A stretch of DNA of 64,000 bases, from assembly GCF_006351925.1 (NCBI RefSeq), contig NZ_CP040924.1:2485860-2549859 (forward strand), written 5' to 3'. The notes beneath the pieces were generated by a model. The model saw only the letters and a list, made by a program, of their open reading frames with translations. It had not been told where the DNA came from and did no database searches. The stretch comes from Clostridium thermarum (lineage in GTDB: Bacteria > Bacillota > Clostridia > Clostridiales > Clostridiaceae). Shown piece after piece: positions 17,305 through 26,529 of the stretch. Position numbers and translations under genes: made by a program. Each line of letters opens with the position of its first letter. Position 1 is the stretch's first letter.

Positions 17305-17388
17305 GATTCGCAATTTCCTTCTATTCTGCTACTACTTTTTTTATTCAATCATTTTCCACTGTTAAAAGTTCCTTCTGCAAGAATAAGT

Positions 17389-18180
17389 CTAATATAATTT
17401 CATTGTCAGCTTCATTGTAGAAAAAGTGTTAAGCCCATAGTGTTCATCACCATAGATACCTCCAATAGTATTAAACCCTTGTTTCGTCCAAAATCTTAGT
17501 GCCTGCCAATTCTTTAAGTGTACTCCAAGCCCAGCTGTATTAAAACCAGCCTCTTTTGACTTCTTTATAAATTCACCAACAACTTCTTCACCATATCCCA
17601 TTCTTTGGAAGTCCTTGTGAATAAACAAACCTCCTATCCAGATAGTGTTGCTGTTAGGGTAACCCATATAATATTCTAAAAAACCAATAACCTTCCCAGT
17701 GTCTTTACTTTTTATGCTTCTAAATTTAATAAATTCTTTACTACCCCCAGGAGGAAGTTCCGGTTCCCTTAAGCACTGTTCAATGTATTCCTCCCTATGC
17801 TCAACCCCACAATATTCAATCATATAACCACAAGAAAGATATACTTCCTTAAGGTCTCCAATAACTTCATTATCATAATATTTTAGTGTAGCCCTTGGTG
17901 TCTCTATACCTATTGTGGAAAGAAAATCTCCTCTCCAATATTTAGCACCATCCCTAGTTCTGCATATAAGTTTGTTATCTATTAGCTCTCTTCGTAAAAT
18001 AAAATAATCATTGAAACTATGGTTATCATCAATTATTTTGTTTAACTCTTTTTCAGTATAGAATTTATTATACTGAAAGCTTTTTACTAGATGATTTAAT
18101 ACTGTTATCTTATCCGTACGCTTAGATGGCCAAACCTTTATAATTCCTTTACTATCTAAATAGTTGTGAAGCGTCCCCAT
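17389..18180 (-). CDS. DUF2087 domain-GNAT acetyltransferase fusion
   Basis: 263 aa with two domains. Residues 1-90 match the DUF2087 pattern (VWPSKRTDKITVLNHLVKSF, then a helical segment and ICRTRDGAKYWRG). Residues about 95-260 are a GNAT N-acetyltransferase with the acetyl-CoA loop HKDFQRMGYGEEVV and the later NWQALRFWTKQGF motif. AGGAGGGG precedes the ATG. It follows another DUF2087 protein by 10 bases, so the two are co-transcribed. The acetyl acceptor is unknown. Confidence 0.85.
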   Translation of the reverse strand: MGTLHNYLDSKGIIKVWPSKRTDKITVLNHLVKSFQYNKFYTEKELNKIIDDNHSFNDYFILRRELIDNKLICRTRDGAKYWRGDFLSTIGIETPRATLKYYDNEVIGDLKEVYLSCGYMIEYCGVEHREEYIEQCLREPELPPGGSKEFIKFRSIKSKDTGKVIGFLEYYMGYPNSNTIWIGGLFIHKDFQRMGYGEEVVGEFIKKSKEAGFNTAGLGVHLKNWQALRFWTKQGFNTIGGIYGDEHYGLNTFSTMKLTMKLY

Positions 18181-18190
18181 ACTGCCCCTC

Positions 18191-18970
18191 CTATTCTTTT
18201 ATCCAATATTCTTTGCAGTCCTTGGTTCTTTCCATGAAACCATATTCTATGAGGTATCTTCTCAATGTGACAAAGTCATCATATATAGATTTCAAAATAT
18301 CATTAACCTCCTGTTCAGTATACCTTTTCTTGGGAATAAAAGCCCCTGCTATTTTCTTAAGCACTATTACCTTTTTCTTCTCACGGGCAGGAAACTTTTT
18401 GAGTTTTAAGTTCTCCTGTGGTAAAAAGTATATCTTTAAGGTATTTTCTCTTTCTTCCTCAGTAATTGCATATCTATCATCAATCATTGTAGCCCCTGAA
18501 TGAATCTCAATAAGTTGATTTTTTGTCTCATTTTCAGCATTTTTACCTGAAACCTCCATACTTTCATTCATCAGCTCAATTATAGATAGATATATCTTTG
18601 CTTGTTTGGCCTTTTCTCTTAAGGCAAACCTCTGAGTCCTAATTGTTGCAGCACTGTTTCCATGTAATTTTGTAATTTCTTTATCAGAGATACCCTTATA
18701 GAAGCTTTCAACCAGCTCTTTTTGGATATCTGTCAGACCGGTATATCTTCTGTCCATGTTAATAAGATACTCAAATACTGATCCATGGTTCTTCCCAATA
18801 TGCTTTACGATAGCCTTTTTAGCTTCCATAAGCTCATCATCAGCTTGATAAATGTATCCTTCCTCAAAGCTTTCTCCACACATTAGGCATATATATTTCT
18901 CTTTGTCTTCCTGATAGGCATACCCCCTTTTGATATCTTCCACACTGCTTTTCCAAAGTAATTCATTCAT
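18191..18970 (-). CDS. Zinc-finger/HTH/DUF2087 putative transcriptional regulator
   Basis: About 260 aa. The N-terminal segment has CLMCGESF and later HIGKNHG, a possible C2H2-like metal site. Next is a LuxR/sigma-4-like helix-turn-helix (LTDIQKELVESFYKGISDKE, then TIRTQRFALREKA) near residues 95-150, and a C-terminal DUF2087 domain (FPAREKKKVIVLKKIAGAF to the end). The frame opens with GTG 18982, but ATG 18970 has AGGTG at better spacing. It is the first gene of an operon with the DUF2087-GNAT fusion. A DNA-binding role is inferred from the HTH; the signal is unknown. Confidence 0.8.
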   Translation of the reverse strand: MNELLWKSSVEDIKRGYAYQEDKEKYICLMCGESFEEGYIYQADDELMEAKKAIVKHIGKNHGSVFEYLINMDRRYTGLTDIQKELVESFYKGISDKEITKLHGNSAATIRTQRFALREKAKQAKIYLSIIELMNESMEVSGKNAENETKNQLIEIHSGATMIDDRYAITEEERENTLKIYFLPQENLKLKKFPAREKKKVIVLKKIAGAFIPKKRYTEQEVNDILKSIYDDFVTLRRYLIEYGFMERTKDCKEYWIKE

Positions 18971-19129
18971 TATTTCGAACACCTACTTATTATATTTATA
19001 TATCATATAAACATAATATCTTTTTGTTTATTGAATTTCAATATATTATTTCTAAACTTTTAAAATTTTATTTTGTAAAAAACTTTAGTTTCCGGATTAA
19101 ACACGATGAGCTTTCCTTTATTAAATTGA

Positions 19130-19176
19130 TAAATAAAAGATGCAGGGCGAAGGACAAAATTCACCTACTGCATCTT
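19130..19176 (-). terminator. Putative terminator after the 69-aa gene
   Basis: Stem AAGATGCAG/CTGCATCTT (19137-19145 with 19168-19176) with a 22-base loop, followed on the minus strand by TTTATTTATC. Confidence 0.5.
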
Positions 19177-19191
19177 AAATGTCAATTTAAA

Positions 19192-19401
19192 TTATTCTTT
19201 TCTATATACAAGACGGCTTCCATTATCCTTTTCAATTTTCACATCCGGATATACTCCGTTCAACACTTCTGCTTTAAATCTCTTTCCGTCTTCCGTATGT
19301 TCTTCTTCTTCGAAGCTATCCTCCACTACATCCTTATATTCAAAGGGTTTTCCAGAAGGTACTTTTTCCAGCTTTTCCGGGTCTACATGACTTCTTTCCA
19401 T
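19192..19401 (-). CDS. Small acidic hypothetical protein, 69 aa
   Basis: Starts MERSHVDPEKLEKVPSGKPF and is rich in Glu, Asp and Lys, with no hydrophobic segment. The frame opens at 19458, but AAGGAGGAG lies at the right distance from ATG 19401, so the shorter form is chosen. Monocistronic, ending at a hairpin. I do not recognise a family. The strong ribosome site and clean boundaries suggest a real small gene. Confidence 0.65.
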   Translation of the reverse strand: MERSHVDPEKLEKVPSGKPFEYKDVVEDSFEEEEHTEDGKRFKAEVLNGVYPDVKIEKDNGSRLVYRKE

Positions 19402-19569
19402 TAAGTAACACTCCTCCTTATAAAGATATTTCCTTATTATTATTCTTATAAACCTCAAGTATTATGTTGTAATATTTTAGCCCCCATAAAAAATGCAAAT
19501 ATTTATAAGTATATCTTCTAAAACTTGAAGCAAACTAAGTTAGTAAATTACTTTTAAGGAGGGTTCTCT

Positions 19570-19743
19570 ATGCCAAAAGCAAAAGATTATGTTGATCAAT
19601 GCATTTCAACTGTACAAAACGCAGTTGGCACACTACAACAAGCACTAAACTCTGCAGAAAAACCGGAAAACAAAAATAAAATACAAGGAGCTATTAACGC
19701 TCTTAATAACGCTAAGCAGCAATTATCCGGTTATCAGGATTAA
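19570..19743 (+). CDS. Small helical hypothetical protein, 57 aa
   Basis: Starts MPKAKDYVDQCISTVQNAVG and ends QQLSGYQD, preceded by AAGGAGGG. The pattern of hydrophobic residues every three to four positions, broken by AEKPENKNK, suggests a two-helix hairpin. One cysteine. No family recognised; small Ala/Gln/Asn-rich helical proteins of this size are often spore-associated in clostridia, but that is only a guess. A long hairpin follows at 19780-19825. Confidence 0.6.
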   Translation: MPKAKDYVDQCISTVQNAVGTLQQALNSAEKPENKNKIQGAINALNNAKQQLSGYQD

Positions 19744-19779
19744 TCTCTCTATTAAGTATGTTCAAAATGTAAAAACAAA

Positions 19780-19825
19780 GGAGCTGTGGTATTAGCAATT
19801 TAAAATTTGCTAATACCACAGCTCC
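19780..19825. terminator. Long hairpin, probable terminator
   Basis: 17-bp perfect stem (19780-19796 with 19809-19825) around an AT-rich loop. On the minus strand it is followed by TTTGTTTTTAC, so it best terminates leftward transcription (the decayed DUF4886 gene), but it also closes the 57-aa gene. Confidence 0.7.
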
Positions 19826-19848
19826 CTTTGCATAAAAAACAGCTGTTA

Positions 19849-20080
19849 TCAAAGTTTATAGTTGTTACTGTTAGCCACCTCATGAACACATTCCTTGATA
19901 ACCCTTAAAGCATTCAGATCAACAACTTCACCCGGCGCAAATTCAGTAGAAGGAACATCCACCTATATAGAGATTTACTACTTTTGTGTCAATGCCATCA
20001 GCTGCTGCAATTTGATGCAGATAGTGAGTTGCATCTTCAGAAAAACTATTTCCTATGGCCAAAATCTTAACTTGTCCCAT
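19849..20080 (-). pseudogene. DUF4886 (SGNH-hydrolase-like) gene with internal deletion
   Basis: The first about 40 codons read MGQVKILAIGNSFSEDATHY and VVNLYIGGCS, the conserved N-terminus of DUF4886 proteins. The frame then stops at TGA, and a shifted frame gives PSTEFAPGEVVDLNALRVI to a natural TGA, the family's C-terminal end. About 200 or more central residues are missing. At the join both frames read through the same nine bases (GGATGTTCC), a sign of a microhomology deletion. AAAGGAG and AGGAG precede the start. Confidence 0.75.
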
Positions 20081-20263
20081 CTCCTGAATCTCCTTTTATT
20101 ATTTTTGCAAAATTTATTTCTCTAACTTGATTTTAAGCAAAGCTTACCAATATTGCAATAAAAAGTCCAAGACATTTTATATACACAGAAACTATACTTA
20201 AGTACACTTCTACCCCATCATCATATAATAGTATAGGTAAGTTTGTTTAAAGAAGGAGATACC

Positions 20264-21550
20264 ATGCAGATTCACGTAGTTCAACCTGGACAGACAATAC
20301 TTCAAATAGCTAGATTATATAACTCCACAATTGCCGCTATCGTAGGAGCCAATGAGTTGGAAAATCCCAATCAATTAGTGGTTGGCCAGACATTGGTAGT
20401 ACCCATCGTAGGCAGCTTTTATTGGGTTCAACCTGGAGATAGTTTATACACCATTGCCCGAAAATTTGGCTTAAACTATCAGGCTCTCGCACAGGTCAAT
20501 AGAATTTCAACAACTCAGCCTCTGCAAGTTGGTCAAAGATTGTATATACCACCAACCCCTCGAAGAGAGGCAGAAATAAACGCTTATATTGAACCCTTAG
20601 GTGGCACAGTCAGCGCCGAATTGCAGCAATCAGCCAGAAATGCAGCACCACATTTGACATATCTGGCACCCTTTAGCTTTCAGATTCAAAGAGATGGAAG
20701 CCTAAAGGCACCCCCATTGGGTAATTTGCCAAACATTGCTAGAGCAAATGGAGCCACACTGATGTTAGTGGTTACAAATCTTGAGGAAGGGCAATTCAGT
20801 GCAGAACTTGGAAGAATAATTCTAACAAATGATGAAGTTCAGAACCGTCTGCTGGATAATATCATAGCTGCAGCAGGACAGTATAATTTTAGAGATGTAC
20901 ATTTTGATATGGAGTTTTTGCCTCCAGAATTAAGAGAAAATTATAATAACTTTTTAAGGAAAGCTAAGAGGCGATTATCTGCTGAAGGTTTCCTAATGTC
21001 AACGGCCCTGGCGCCTAAAACCAGTGCTACTCAGGCCGGTGAATGGTATGAAGCTCATGACTATAGAGCACATGGAGAAATAGCAGACTTTGTTGTGCTA
21101 ATGACCTATGAGTGGGGCTATAGCGGTGGCCCACCAATGGCAGTTTCCCCAATTGGACCGGTGAGAGAAGTTGTTGAATATGCTTTGACTGAAATGCCTG
21201 CGTCAAAAATAATGATGGGGCAGAATTTGTACGGATATGATTGGACACTTCCTTTTGTACCTGGAGGAGAATATGCCAAAGCTGTAAGTCCTCAGCGGGC
21301 CATTGAGATAGCAGCAGAAAATAATGTGGACATCAGTTATGACACCAAGGCTCAGGCCACTTACTTTTATTATACAGATGATCAAGGAAGACAGCATGAA
21401 GTATGGTTTGAGGATGCTAGGTCAATTCAAGCTAAATTTGACCTTGTAAAGGAACTTGGCTTACGTGGAGTAAGCTACTGGAAATTAGGACTTCCCTTCC
21501 CTCAAAACTGGCTGCTGATAGAAGATAACTTTGAGGTAGTTAAACGATAA
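20264..21550 (+). CDS. LysM-LysM-GH18 spore cortex glycosidase, SleL/YaaH-like
   Basis: 428 aa. Two LysM peptidoglycan-binding repeats (residues about 2-47 and 52-97, each with PGQT/PGDSLYTIA and VGQ.L..P) are followed by a glycoside hydrolase 18 barrel (about 105-425). The catalytic acid is Glu217 in VHFDMEFLP; later LMTYEWGYSGGPP and MMGQNLYGYDW are typical of this branch. SleL/YaaH enzymes cut spore-cortex peptidoglycan fragments during germination. The frame opens at 20243, but AAGGAGATACC fits ATG 20264. No signal peptide, as in Bacillus YaaH. It is transcribed alone. Confidence 0.9.
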   Translation: MQIHVVQPGQTILQIARLYNSTIAAIVGANELENPNQLVVGQTLVVPIVGSFYWVQPGDSLYTIARKFGLNYQALAQVNRISTTQPLQVGQRLYIPPTPRREAEINAYIEPLGGTVSAELQQSARNAAPHLTYLAPFSFQIQRDGSLKAPPLGNLPNIARANGATLMLVVTNLEEGQFSAELGRIILTNDEVQNRLLDNIIAAAGQYNFRDVHFDMEFLPPELRENYNNFLRKAKRRLSAEGFLMSTALAPKTSATQAGEWYEAHDYRAHGEIADFVVLMTYEWGYSGGPPMAVSPIGPVREVVEYALTEMPASKIMMGQNLYGYDWTLPFVPGGEYAKAVSPQRAIEIAAENNVDISYDTKAQATYFYYTDDQGRQHEVWFEDARSIQAKFDLVKELGLRGVSYWKLGLPFPQNWLLIEDNFEVVKR

Positions 21551-21555
21551 TATTC

Positions 21556-21590
21556 CCCCAGTAGGATAGATATTAATTATCCTACTGGGG
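21556..21590 (+). terminator. Hairpin after the LysM-GH18 gene
   Basis: 13-bp perfect stem (21556-21568 with 21578-21590), 9-base loop. The T-run is weak. A second 11-bp stem at 21619-21659 follows before the convergent DUF4340 gene. Confidence 0.55.
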
Positions 21591-21664
21591 CTAATTACTT
21601 CAAGATCTGTAACGTCAAAATGATGTCTACCATTAATATAATCAACGATAGACATCATTGCACC

Positions 21665-23077
21665 TTAGTCTAATACAATTGCATGAACAGCCTCAATCAA
21701 ATCAACCACATTGGATCGCTTGATCAATGATACTGGTTTGCCATCGACCACTGCAAGGCAATTTGTTCCGTCATATCTGTACAAATCAATCTGGATTTTC
21801 GAGAAGTTTTCGTTATCCAAATAGAGTGTCAGACTGATTTCCTTCTTTTGCTTCGGTTGTTCATCGGTAAAGCTTTCTGCCTCTAGTGCCTGCAGAGCAC
21901 TCTTGAGATTAGTAATTGTCAGCTCTTCCTCCTTATAATAGTAAGTACGCTTGTCATCCTTTTTCTCGGTAGTGATGGTATAGTCTGTACCTTCCAAAGA
22001 AATATCAATTTTATTTATATCCGCAAAATCTCCGGCAAATACTTCCTTATGTCTTAATGAATTATAAGATGCTGCCATCAAGTTCTTATACTCAGCAGAA
22101 GTAATTTTATATACAATCTTTGATTCCCCCACTCTTGCGTATGCAGTAATCTCTTTCTCTTCCGAGCTATTACTGTCTTCTTTTTCAGAGGCCTCGGCAG
22201 CTTTCTTTTCTTCCGGATCACGGCTTACATTTAATACATAGGTATCTGAGATTTCTTCACCGTCATCATTCTTTTTAGTATAATTTACAGTTACAGTCAA
22301 TTCAGGTGCATCCAAGCCATATTTCTTCAGTTCCTCATCTGACACATTATATGTTGTATAGTTAAGCAGACTTAAGCTGCTTATGTTGTACAGATAACTT
22401 TTCACTTTTGTAGTATCAAGGGGTAGTTTTTTTCCATCTTGTTGTGCAAAATATACATCATCGTCGTTATAAGTGTTAGTGCTTCCTTCTTCATATACAA
22501 CATTATAATTTTCAGTTCCTGTAAATTTAATTTCTGTAACCTTATCAAATTGTAGGGTTTCATCATGGTGGATCACATCGCTGAGAGTTGCATCAAAATG
22601 ATCAAGAGGATCATTTTTTACCAGATAAACATTTCCATCTCCAATGGACACATATCGTTGTGAATCCATGGTGCTGAAATCCCCTAGCTTAACTTCATAA
22701 GTCTTTTCATCTGTTGAGAATTTGATGGTACAAGTCGGGTCAGCCAAACCATACTGACCATAGTCCTCTACATCTTCAATAATAAAAGATACCCCGAATT
22801 CCTTAAACTGTGCCAAAAGCTCATTGATTTTTTCTTCATCTACAGGAAAGTCCTCATCCTCGTCATAAATCCATTTTTCATCCTTATGGAAGGAAAGGGT
22901 ATTTGATTCATATTCCCAAGATAGGGTCTTCACAGACTCACTGGGAATCTTTAGAATAATCTCATCGCTGTTTTTAATCTTTTCTTTATGCTCTTCGACC
23001 CTTCTCACTATAATTGTTGCAATGCAGGCAACAACTAAAATTCCCAATAATAAATAGATTCTTTTAGACCGTTTCAT
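21665..23077 (-). CDS. DUF4340 domain-containing protein
   Basis: 470 aa, one N-terminal membrane helix (about residues 8-25), then an extracytoplasmic region with two related DUF4340 repeats, each showing a YGL..P pattern (DYGQYGLADPTCTI and LKKYGLDAPELTVTV). It is the last gene of a four-gene Gld-type ABC operon and overlaps gldG-like by 14 bases, with AGGAGG before its ATG. In this operon type the protein probably forms the outward-facing part of the exporter complex. Function unknown. Confidence 0.85.
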   Translation of the reverse strand: MKRSKRIYLLLGILVVACIATIIVRRVEEHKEKIKNSDEIILKIPSESVKTLSWEYESNTLSFHKDEKWIYDEDEDFPVDEEKINELLAQFKEFGVSFIIEDVEDYGQYGLADPTCTIKFSTDEKTYEVKLGDFSTMDSQRYVSIGDGNVYLVKNDPLDHFDATLSDVIHHDETLQFDKVTEIKFTGTENYNVVYEEGSTNTYNDDDVYFAQQDGKKLPLDTTKVKSYLYNISSLSLLNYTTYNVSDEELKKYGLDAPELTVTVNYTKKNDDGEEISDTYVLNVSRDPEEKKAAEASEKEDSNSSEEKEITAYARVGESKIVYKITSAEYKNLMAASYNSLRHKEVFAGDFADINKIDISLEGTDYTITTEKKDDKRTYYYKEEELTITNLKSALQALEAESFTDEQPKQKKEISLTLYLDNENFSKIQIDLYRYDGTNCLAVVDGKPVSLIKRSNVVDLIEAVHAIVLD

Positions 23078-24518
23078 TTTGCATCCTCCTTCTTCTCAGA
23101 ACTACACAAATGCCAACAGTCAGATAAAGCAGTGGAAATACACCGATCATTATCACTTTCAACATAGAGGAAGTGGAGTCGCTGATGGTCAAATAGTTAT
23201 AATCCAGTGACTTACTGCGGATTGCTATTGCTTCACTCTGTCCAATCAATGAAGATACTGCATTCATTCCCAGATCCACGTTAGCTCCGGATGAGTAGGT
23301 ATTATACATCTCATCTAGGAAGACAGAAGATGCAAACCATACAATCCTGCCGTTGTTGGTGCTTGTAATAGAAACTGCTAAAGTAAACGGTCCATCGATA
23401 TCTCCTTCTTCTTTCTCATAGTTGCTTATATTGAATCCTGCTGTCTTGCTAAAAGCGGTATCTGAGGTGTTAAGCAGGGCAGTTACTTCTCCAATGCTTG
23501 ATGTTTCCTTTATTTTAAGCCCTTGAGATATGGGCATGATTGCAAAATACTTTTCTTCAATCAGAGAGTCTGTAATTTCATGGCTGGCAATATCCGGCAG
23601 CAGTACATAAGGTGACTGGAATGCATAATGCATTCTGTCTTTCTCAACTACAATACCTTCATAGGTCTCTACCCCATAGACTGAAAGTAGGCTGTACAGA
23701 TTCTTCAGAATTCCGTCCTTCGTTGGTCCTGCCATTACAAGCAACTTTCCGCCATCTTTCACATAGCCCTCCAACATTTTCTTTTCCTCTTCGGAAATGT
23801 CGCTTTCCGGTGCATAGATCATTATGCTATCTGCATCCTCAGGAATGGAATCCACCTTCAACAGAGATAATTTTTTTATCTCAATATTATCTTTTTCAAT
23901 CTGGTCTTTAAAGCTAGCTGGAAGTTCTGCTTCCCCATGTCCCTCCAGCAGATATAACTGAGGAAATTCTTCACTAACCACATAGTCTATAGCAGAGGTA
24001 ATAGCCCCTTCTCCGTCAAAGGAGGTTTTTGTGGAATAGGTATAAACATCGTTTTCCTTAAGATAAATATCATCGTAGCTTATAAACCTATTACGGTCTC
24101 CGCTTTCTACAACCAGACTATTGTTTTTAACTGTTTCATCCGTATACTGTTTTACAAATGTAGGAAATACATCCGGATTCTTTTTAACTACTTTAATATG
24201 GTCAGAAAGACTATCATATTTGCTCAAGAGGTTTTCTATAACATCATCTTCTTTACCGGATTGTACAATCCAATAGATGGTTACATCCTTTTTCAGAGCA
24301 TTTACCACCACTTTAGTGTTGCTAGTGATGGAATATAGCTTTGAGGAGCTGATGTCATATTTGGTTAGGTTTGTTGGCAAAGAAGAAACAAAAAGATTTG
24401 CTACGATCATAATAGCTAACACTACTGCGGTCATGATCAGAGAATAAGATCCACCACGGGAAGCAATTCGATTTTTTTCTGTAAGCCATGAAAACTTTGG
24501 AAGTTCTATTTTTTTCAT
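23064..24518 (-). CDS. GldG family ABC transporter auxiliary protein
   Basis: 484 aa with an N-terminal membrane helix (about 25-50), a large extracytoplasmic domain (about 55-440) holding the conserved YDISSSKLYSIT segment and PQLYLLEGHGEAELP, and a C-terminal membrane helix followed by LRRRR. This is the GldG/IFT52-like family found with bacterial Gld ABC transporters. Its ATG shares one base with the permease stop codon, so translation is coupled. Role: partner of the permease, possibly in export of a cell-surface component. Confidence 0.87.
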   Translation of the reverse strand: MKKIELPKFSWLTEKNRIASRGGSYSLIMTAVVLAIMIVANLFVSSLPTNLTKYDISSSKLYSITSNTKVVVNALKKDVTIYWIVQSGKEDDVIENLLSKYDSLSDHIKVVKKNPDVFPTFVKQYTDETVKNNSLVVESGDRNRFISYDDIYLKENDVYTYSTKTSFDGEGAITSAIDYVVSEEFPQLYLLEGHGEAELPASFKDQIEKDNIEIKKLSLLKVDSIPEDADSIMIYAPESDISEEEKKMLEGYVKDGGKLLVMAGPTKDGILKNLYSLLSVYGVETYEGIVVEKDRMHYAFQSPYVLLPDIASHEITDSLIEEKYFAIMPISQGLKIKETSSIGEVTALLNTSDTAFSKTAGFNISNYEKEEGDIDGPFTLAVSITSTNNGRIVWFASSVFLDEMYNTYSSGANVDLGMNAVSSLIGQSEAIAIRSKSLDYNYLTISDSTSSMLKVIMIGVFPLLYLTVGICVVLRRRRMQNETV

Positions 24519-25381
24519 CAGTTATACCTCCTCTTCTCCAGTGACTGCACAGACAGGAACAAAAAGAATACAATAATTGTTATATAATACATGATGGCAG
24601 TCATGTCAAAAACCCCATTTACTATAACATTAAACCTTTCAAACAGTGACAGCTTCGCCATAATACTTGGCAACAAGCCTTCAAATTTAGTTGCATCTAT
24701 GAGGTAAGCAATCATAGTTCCCACTACAGCTAATATGCAAAATCCATAGGCAAGGTTCGAATTTTTTGTCAAGTTTCGGATGACAACCCCTAGGACCAGG
24801 ATAATTACGCACGTGGCTGCAAGTGCCCCCATAGCTGTAGAGGATACATATTCCGATAGACTGACGCTATAGTAGTTGAGTAAAATTACAGCAATACCAA
24901 TACCAGCTGCAAATCCCTGATTTTCCGTGAGGGAAGATATAAATATTCCCACTGCAATCAAAGCACTACCCATGATAAAGAAAGCTAAAATAGAGCCGTA
25001 GGATGTCAATAGATACACATCACCAAACTTTGAAAAGATTAATGGGTATATGCAGACAATGCATAGTGGAATTAAATAAACCGTCAGCAGGGCAATAAAT
25101 TTGCCAACAATCACTTCTGTTGTGGTGATTGGCAAGGAATAAAGAAGCTGATCAGTCTTTTGTTTCCTTTCCTCTGAGATTATACGCATTGTTAATATTG
25201 GCACGATGACTACAAATATAAGGCTGCCAAAGCTTAGAACAAATTCAAAATTGCTGACTGCTGCCTGTATGTTATAGAGTACTGATCCTATTCCGACAAA
25301 TGCTAATAGGAATGCTCCAAAAACATATGCTGTCAGCGAATGAAAATAAATTCGCAACTCATGTTTCAAAACCGCTATCAT
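24518..25381 (-). CDS. ABC transporter permease, GldF/ABC-2 type
   Basis: 287 aa, six predicted membrane helices, with the ABC-2 signature ILTMRIISEERKQKTDQLL near residue 60 and a repeated ITTTEVIVGKF just after, both typical of GldF/NatB-like permeases. The ATG overlaps the ATPase gene by four bases (ATGA), and GAGGAGG precedes it. It forms the membrane channel of the exporter with the ATPase upstream. Confidence 0.92.
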   Translation of the reverse strand: MIAVLKHELRIYFHSLTAYVFGAFLLAFVGIGSVLYNIQAAVSNFEFVLSFGSLIFVVIVPILTMRIISEERKQKTDQLLYSLPITTTEVIVGKFIALLTVYLIPLCIVCIYPLIFSKFGDVYLLTSYGSILAFFIMGSALIAVGIFISSLTENQGFAAGIGIAVILLNYYSVSLSEYVSSTAMGALAATCVIILVLGVVIRNLTKNSNLAYGFCILAVVGTMIAYLIDATKFEGLLPSIMAKLSLFERFNVIVNGVFDMTAIMYYITIIVFFLFLSVQSLEKRRYN

Positions 25382-26385
25382 CTGGCAACCTCCTCACTTT
25401 CCGTTATTTCCATGTCAGTCTCGCTTCCTAAAGAAGCATTATCTTTGTTATTGTTTTCTGTAAGCTCAATAAATACATCTTCCAGGTTTGCCTTTTTCAA
25501 TGTCATTTCCAAAAGTACCTTACCCTTTGCAGCAAAAGCTGAAAAAATGGCACCTGAAATATCATAGATATTATCATGATCTGTTCTTATATGAGCAACA
25601 GCATATTCTGTATTTCTTTCGTCAAAGCTCATATCGGTAATATGGTTGACATCTGCCAATGTCTCCTTAATTTCTTCTCTAGTAGCATCGGAAGTGATGA
25701 TTATCTCATTTGGTGTCATCAACAACTTCTCAAGCTTTGATGGCTCATCAAAAGCAACCAGCTTTCCTTTAGAAATTATAAGTACCTGATCACAAATTGC
25801 CTGTACTTCTGAAAGAATATGAGAGCTGAATATCACCGTGTGTGTTTTTCCTAGTTCTTTGATCAGATCACGGATCTCGATAATCTGAATTGGATCAAGA
25901 CCAACGGTTGGTTCGTCAAGAATGATGACTTTTGGGTTTCCAAGAAGGGCCTGAGCAATTCCCACTCTCTGCTTATACCCCTTAGACAGTGCTGAAATAC
26001 AGCGGTTTTTCACATCTGTAAGTTTTGTCCGCTGTATAACTTCCTCAATCTGTTTCTTAAGCTCTGCTCCCCGTAGTCCTTTTGCTTCACCCACAAATTT
26101 TAAATATTCCAAAGGTGTTTCAGACATGTATAATGGGGGCTGCTCCGGAAGATAGCCAATGAGCTTTTTTGCCTTATCAGGTTCTTCAAAAATATCATAG
26201 CCGTCAATTCTTACATGCCCTGATGTTGCTGAAAGACATCCTGTCATGATGTTCATAGTTGTTGATTTTCCGGCTCCGTTGGGTCCCAGAAAGCCATATA
26301 CATGCCCTTCATTGATCTCAAAAGAAAGATCATCAACAGCCGTAAAATCACCATAACATTTTGTTAAATGTTCAACCGATATCAT
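25378..26385 (-). CDS. ABC transporter ATP-binding protein, GldA-like
   Basis: 335 aa. Walker A GPNGAGKST near residue 34, Q-loop LPEQPPLY, signature LSKGYKQRVG near 134, Walker B VIILDEPTVGLDP near 152 and the H-loop SSHILSE. The C-terminal extension of about 110 residues is typical of the drug/Gld exporter subgroup. First gene of the exporter operon, with a strong GGAGGAGG site and a promoter carrying the 11-bp direct repeat shared with the response regulator promoter. Confidence 0.93.
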   Translation of the reverse strand: MISVEHLTKCYGDFTAVDDLSFEINEGHVYGFLGPNGAGKSTTMNIMTGCLSATSGHVRIDGYDIFEEPDKAKKLIGYLPEQPPLYMSETPLEYLKFVGEAKGLRGAELKKQIEEVIQRTKLTDVKNRCISALSKGYKQRVGIAQALLGNPKVIILDEPTVGLDPIQIIEIRDLIKELGKTHTVIFSSHILSEVQAICDQVLIISKGKLVAFDEPSKLEKLLMTPNEIIITSDATREEIKETLADVNHITDMSFDERNTEYAVAHIRTDHDNIYDISGAIFSAFAAKGKVLLEMTLKKANLEDVFIELTENNNKDNASLGSETDMEITESEEVAR

Positions 26386-26428
26386 AATTTACCTCCTCCC
26401 CTTGCTTCTCTCTTTCGTAAGCATACTG

Positions 26429-26460
26429 ATTATAGCATTGAAAGCTGAAATGAAGCTGAA
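26429..26460 (-). promoter_or_regulatory. Promoter and response-regulator operator of the Gld-type operon
   Basis: Minus strand: two direct copies of TTCAGCTT (26460-26453 and 26449-26442) with 11-bp period, 7 bases, then -10 TATAAT (26434-26429). The repeat replaces a normal -35. The same repeat, period and spacing occur in front of the adjacent response regulator gene. Confidence 0.7.
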
Positions 26461-26479
26461 AACTTTTGCTATTTATAAC

Positions 26480-26519
26480 AAAAGGATGATGTCCGCAGTT
26501 ATGCGTTCTTCATCCTTTT
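26480..26519 (-). terminator. Putative terminator after the sensor kinase gene
   Basis: 10-bp stem AAAAGGATGA/TCATCCTTTT (26480-26489 with 26510-26519), separating the two-component operon from the exporter promoter. Confidence 0.55.
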
Positions 26520-26529
26520 AATACATGAT

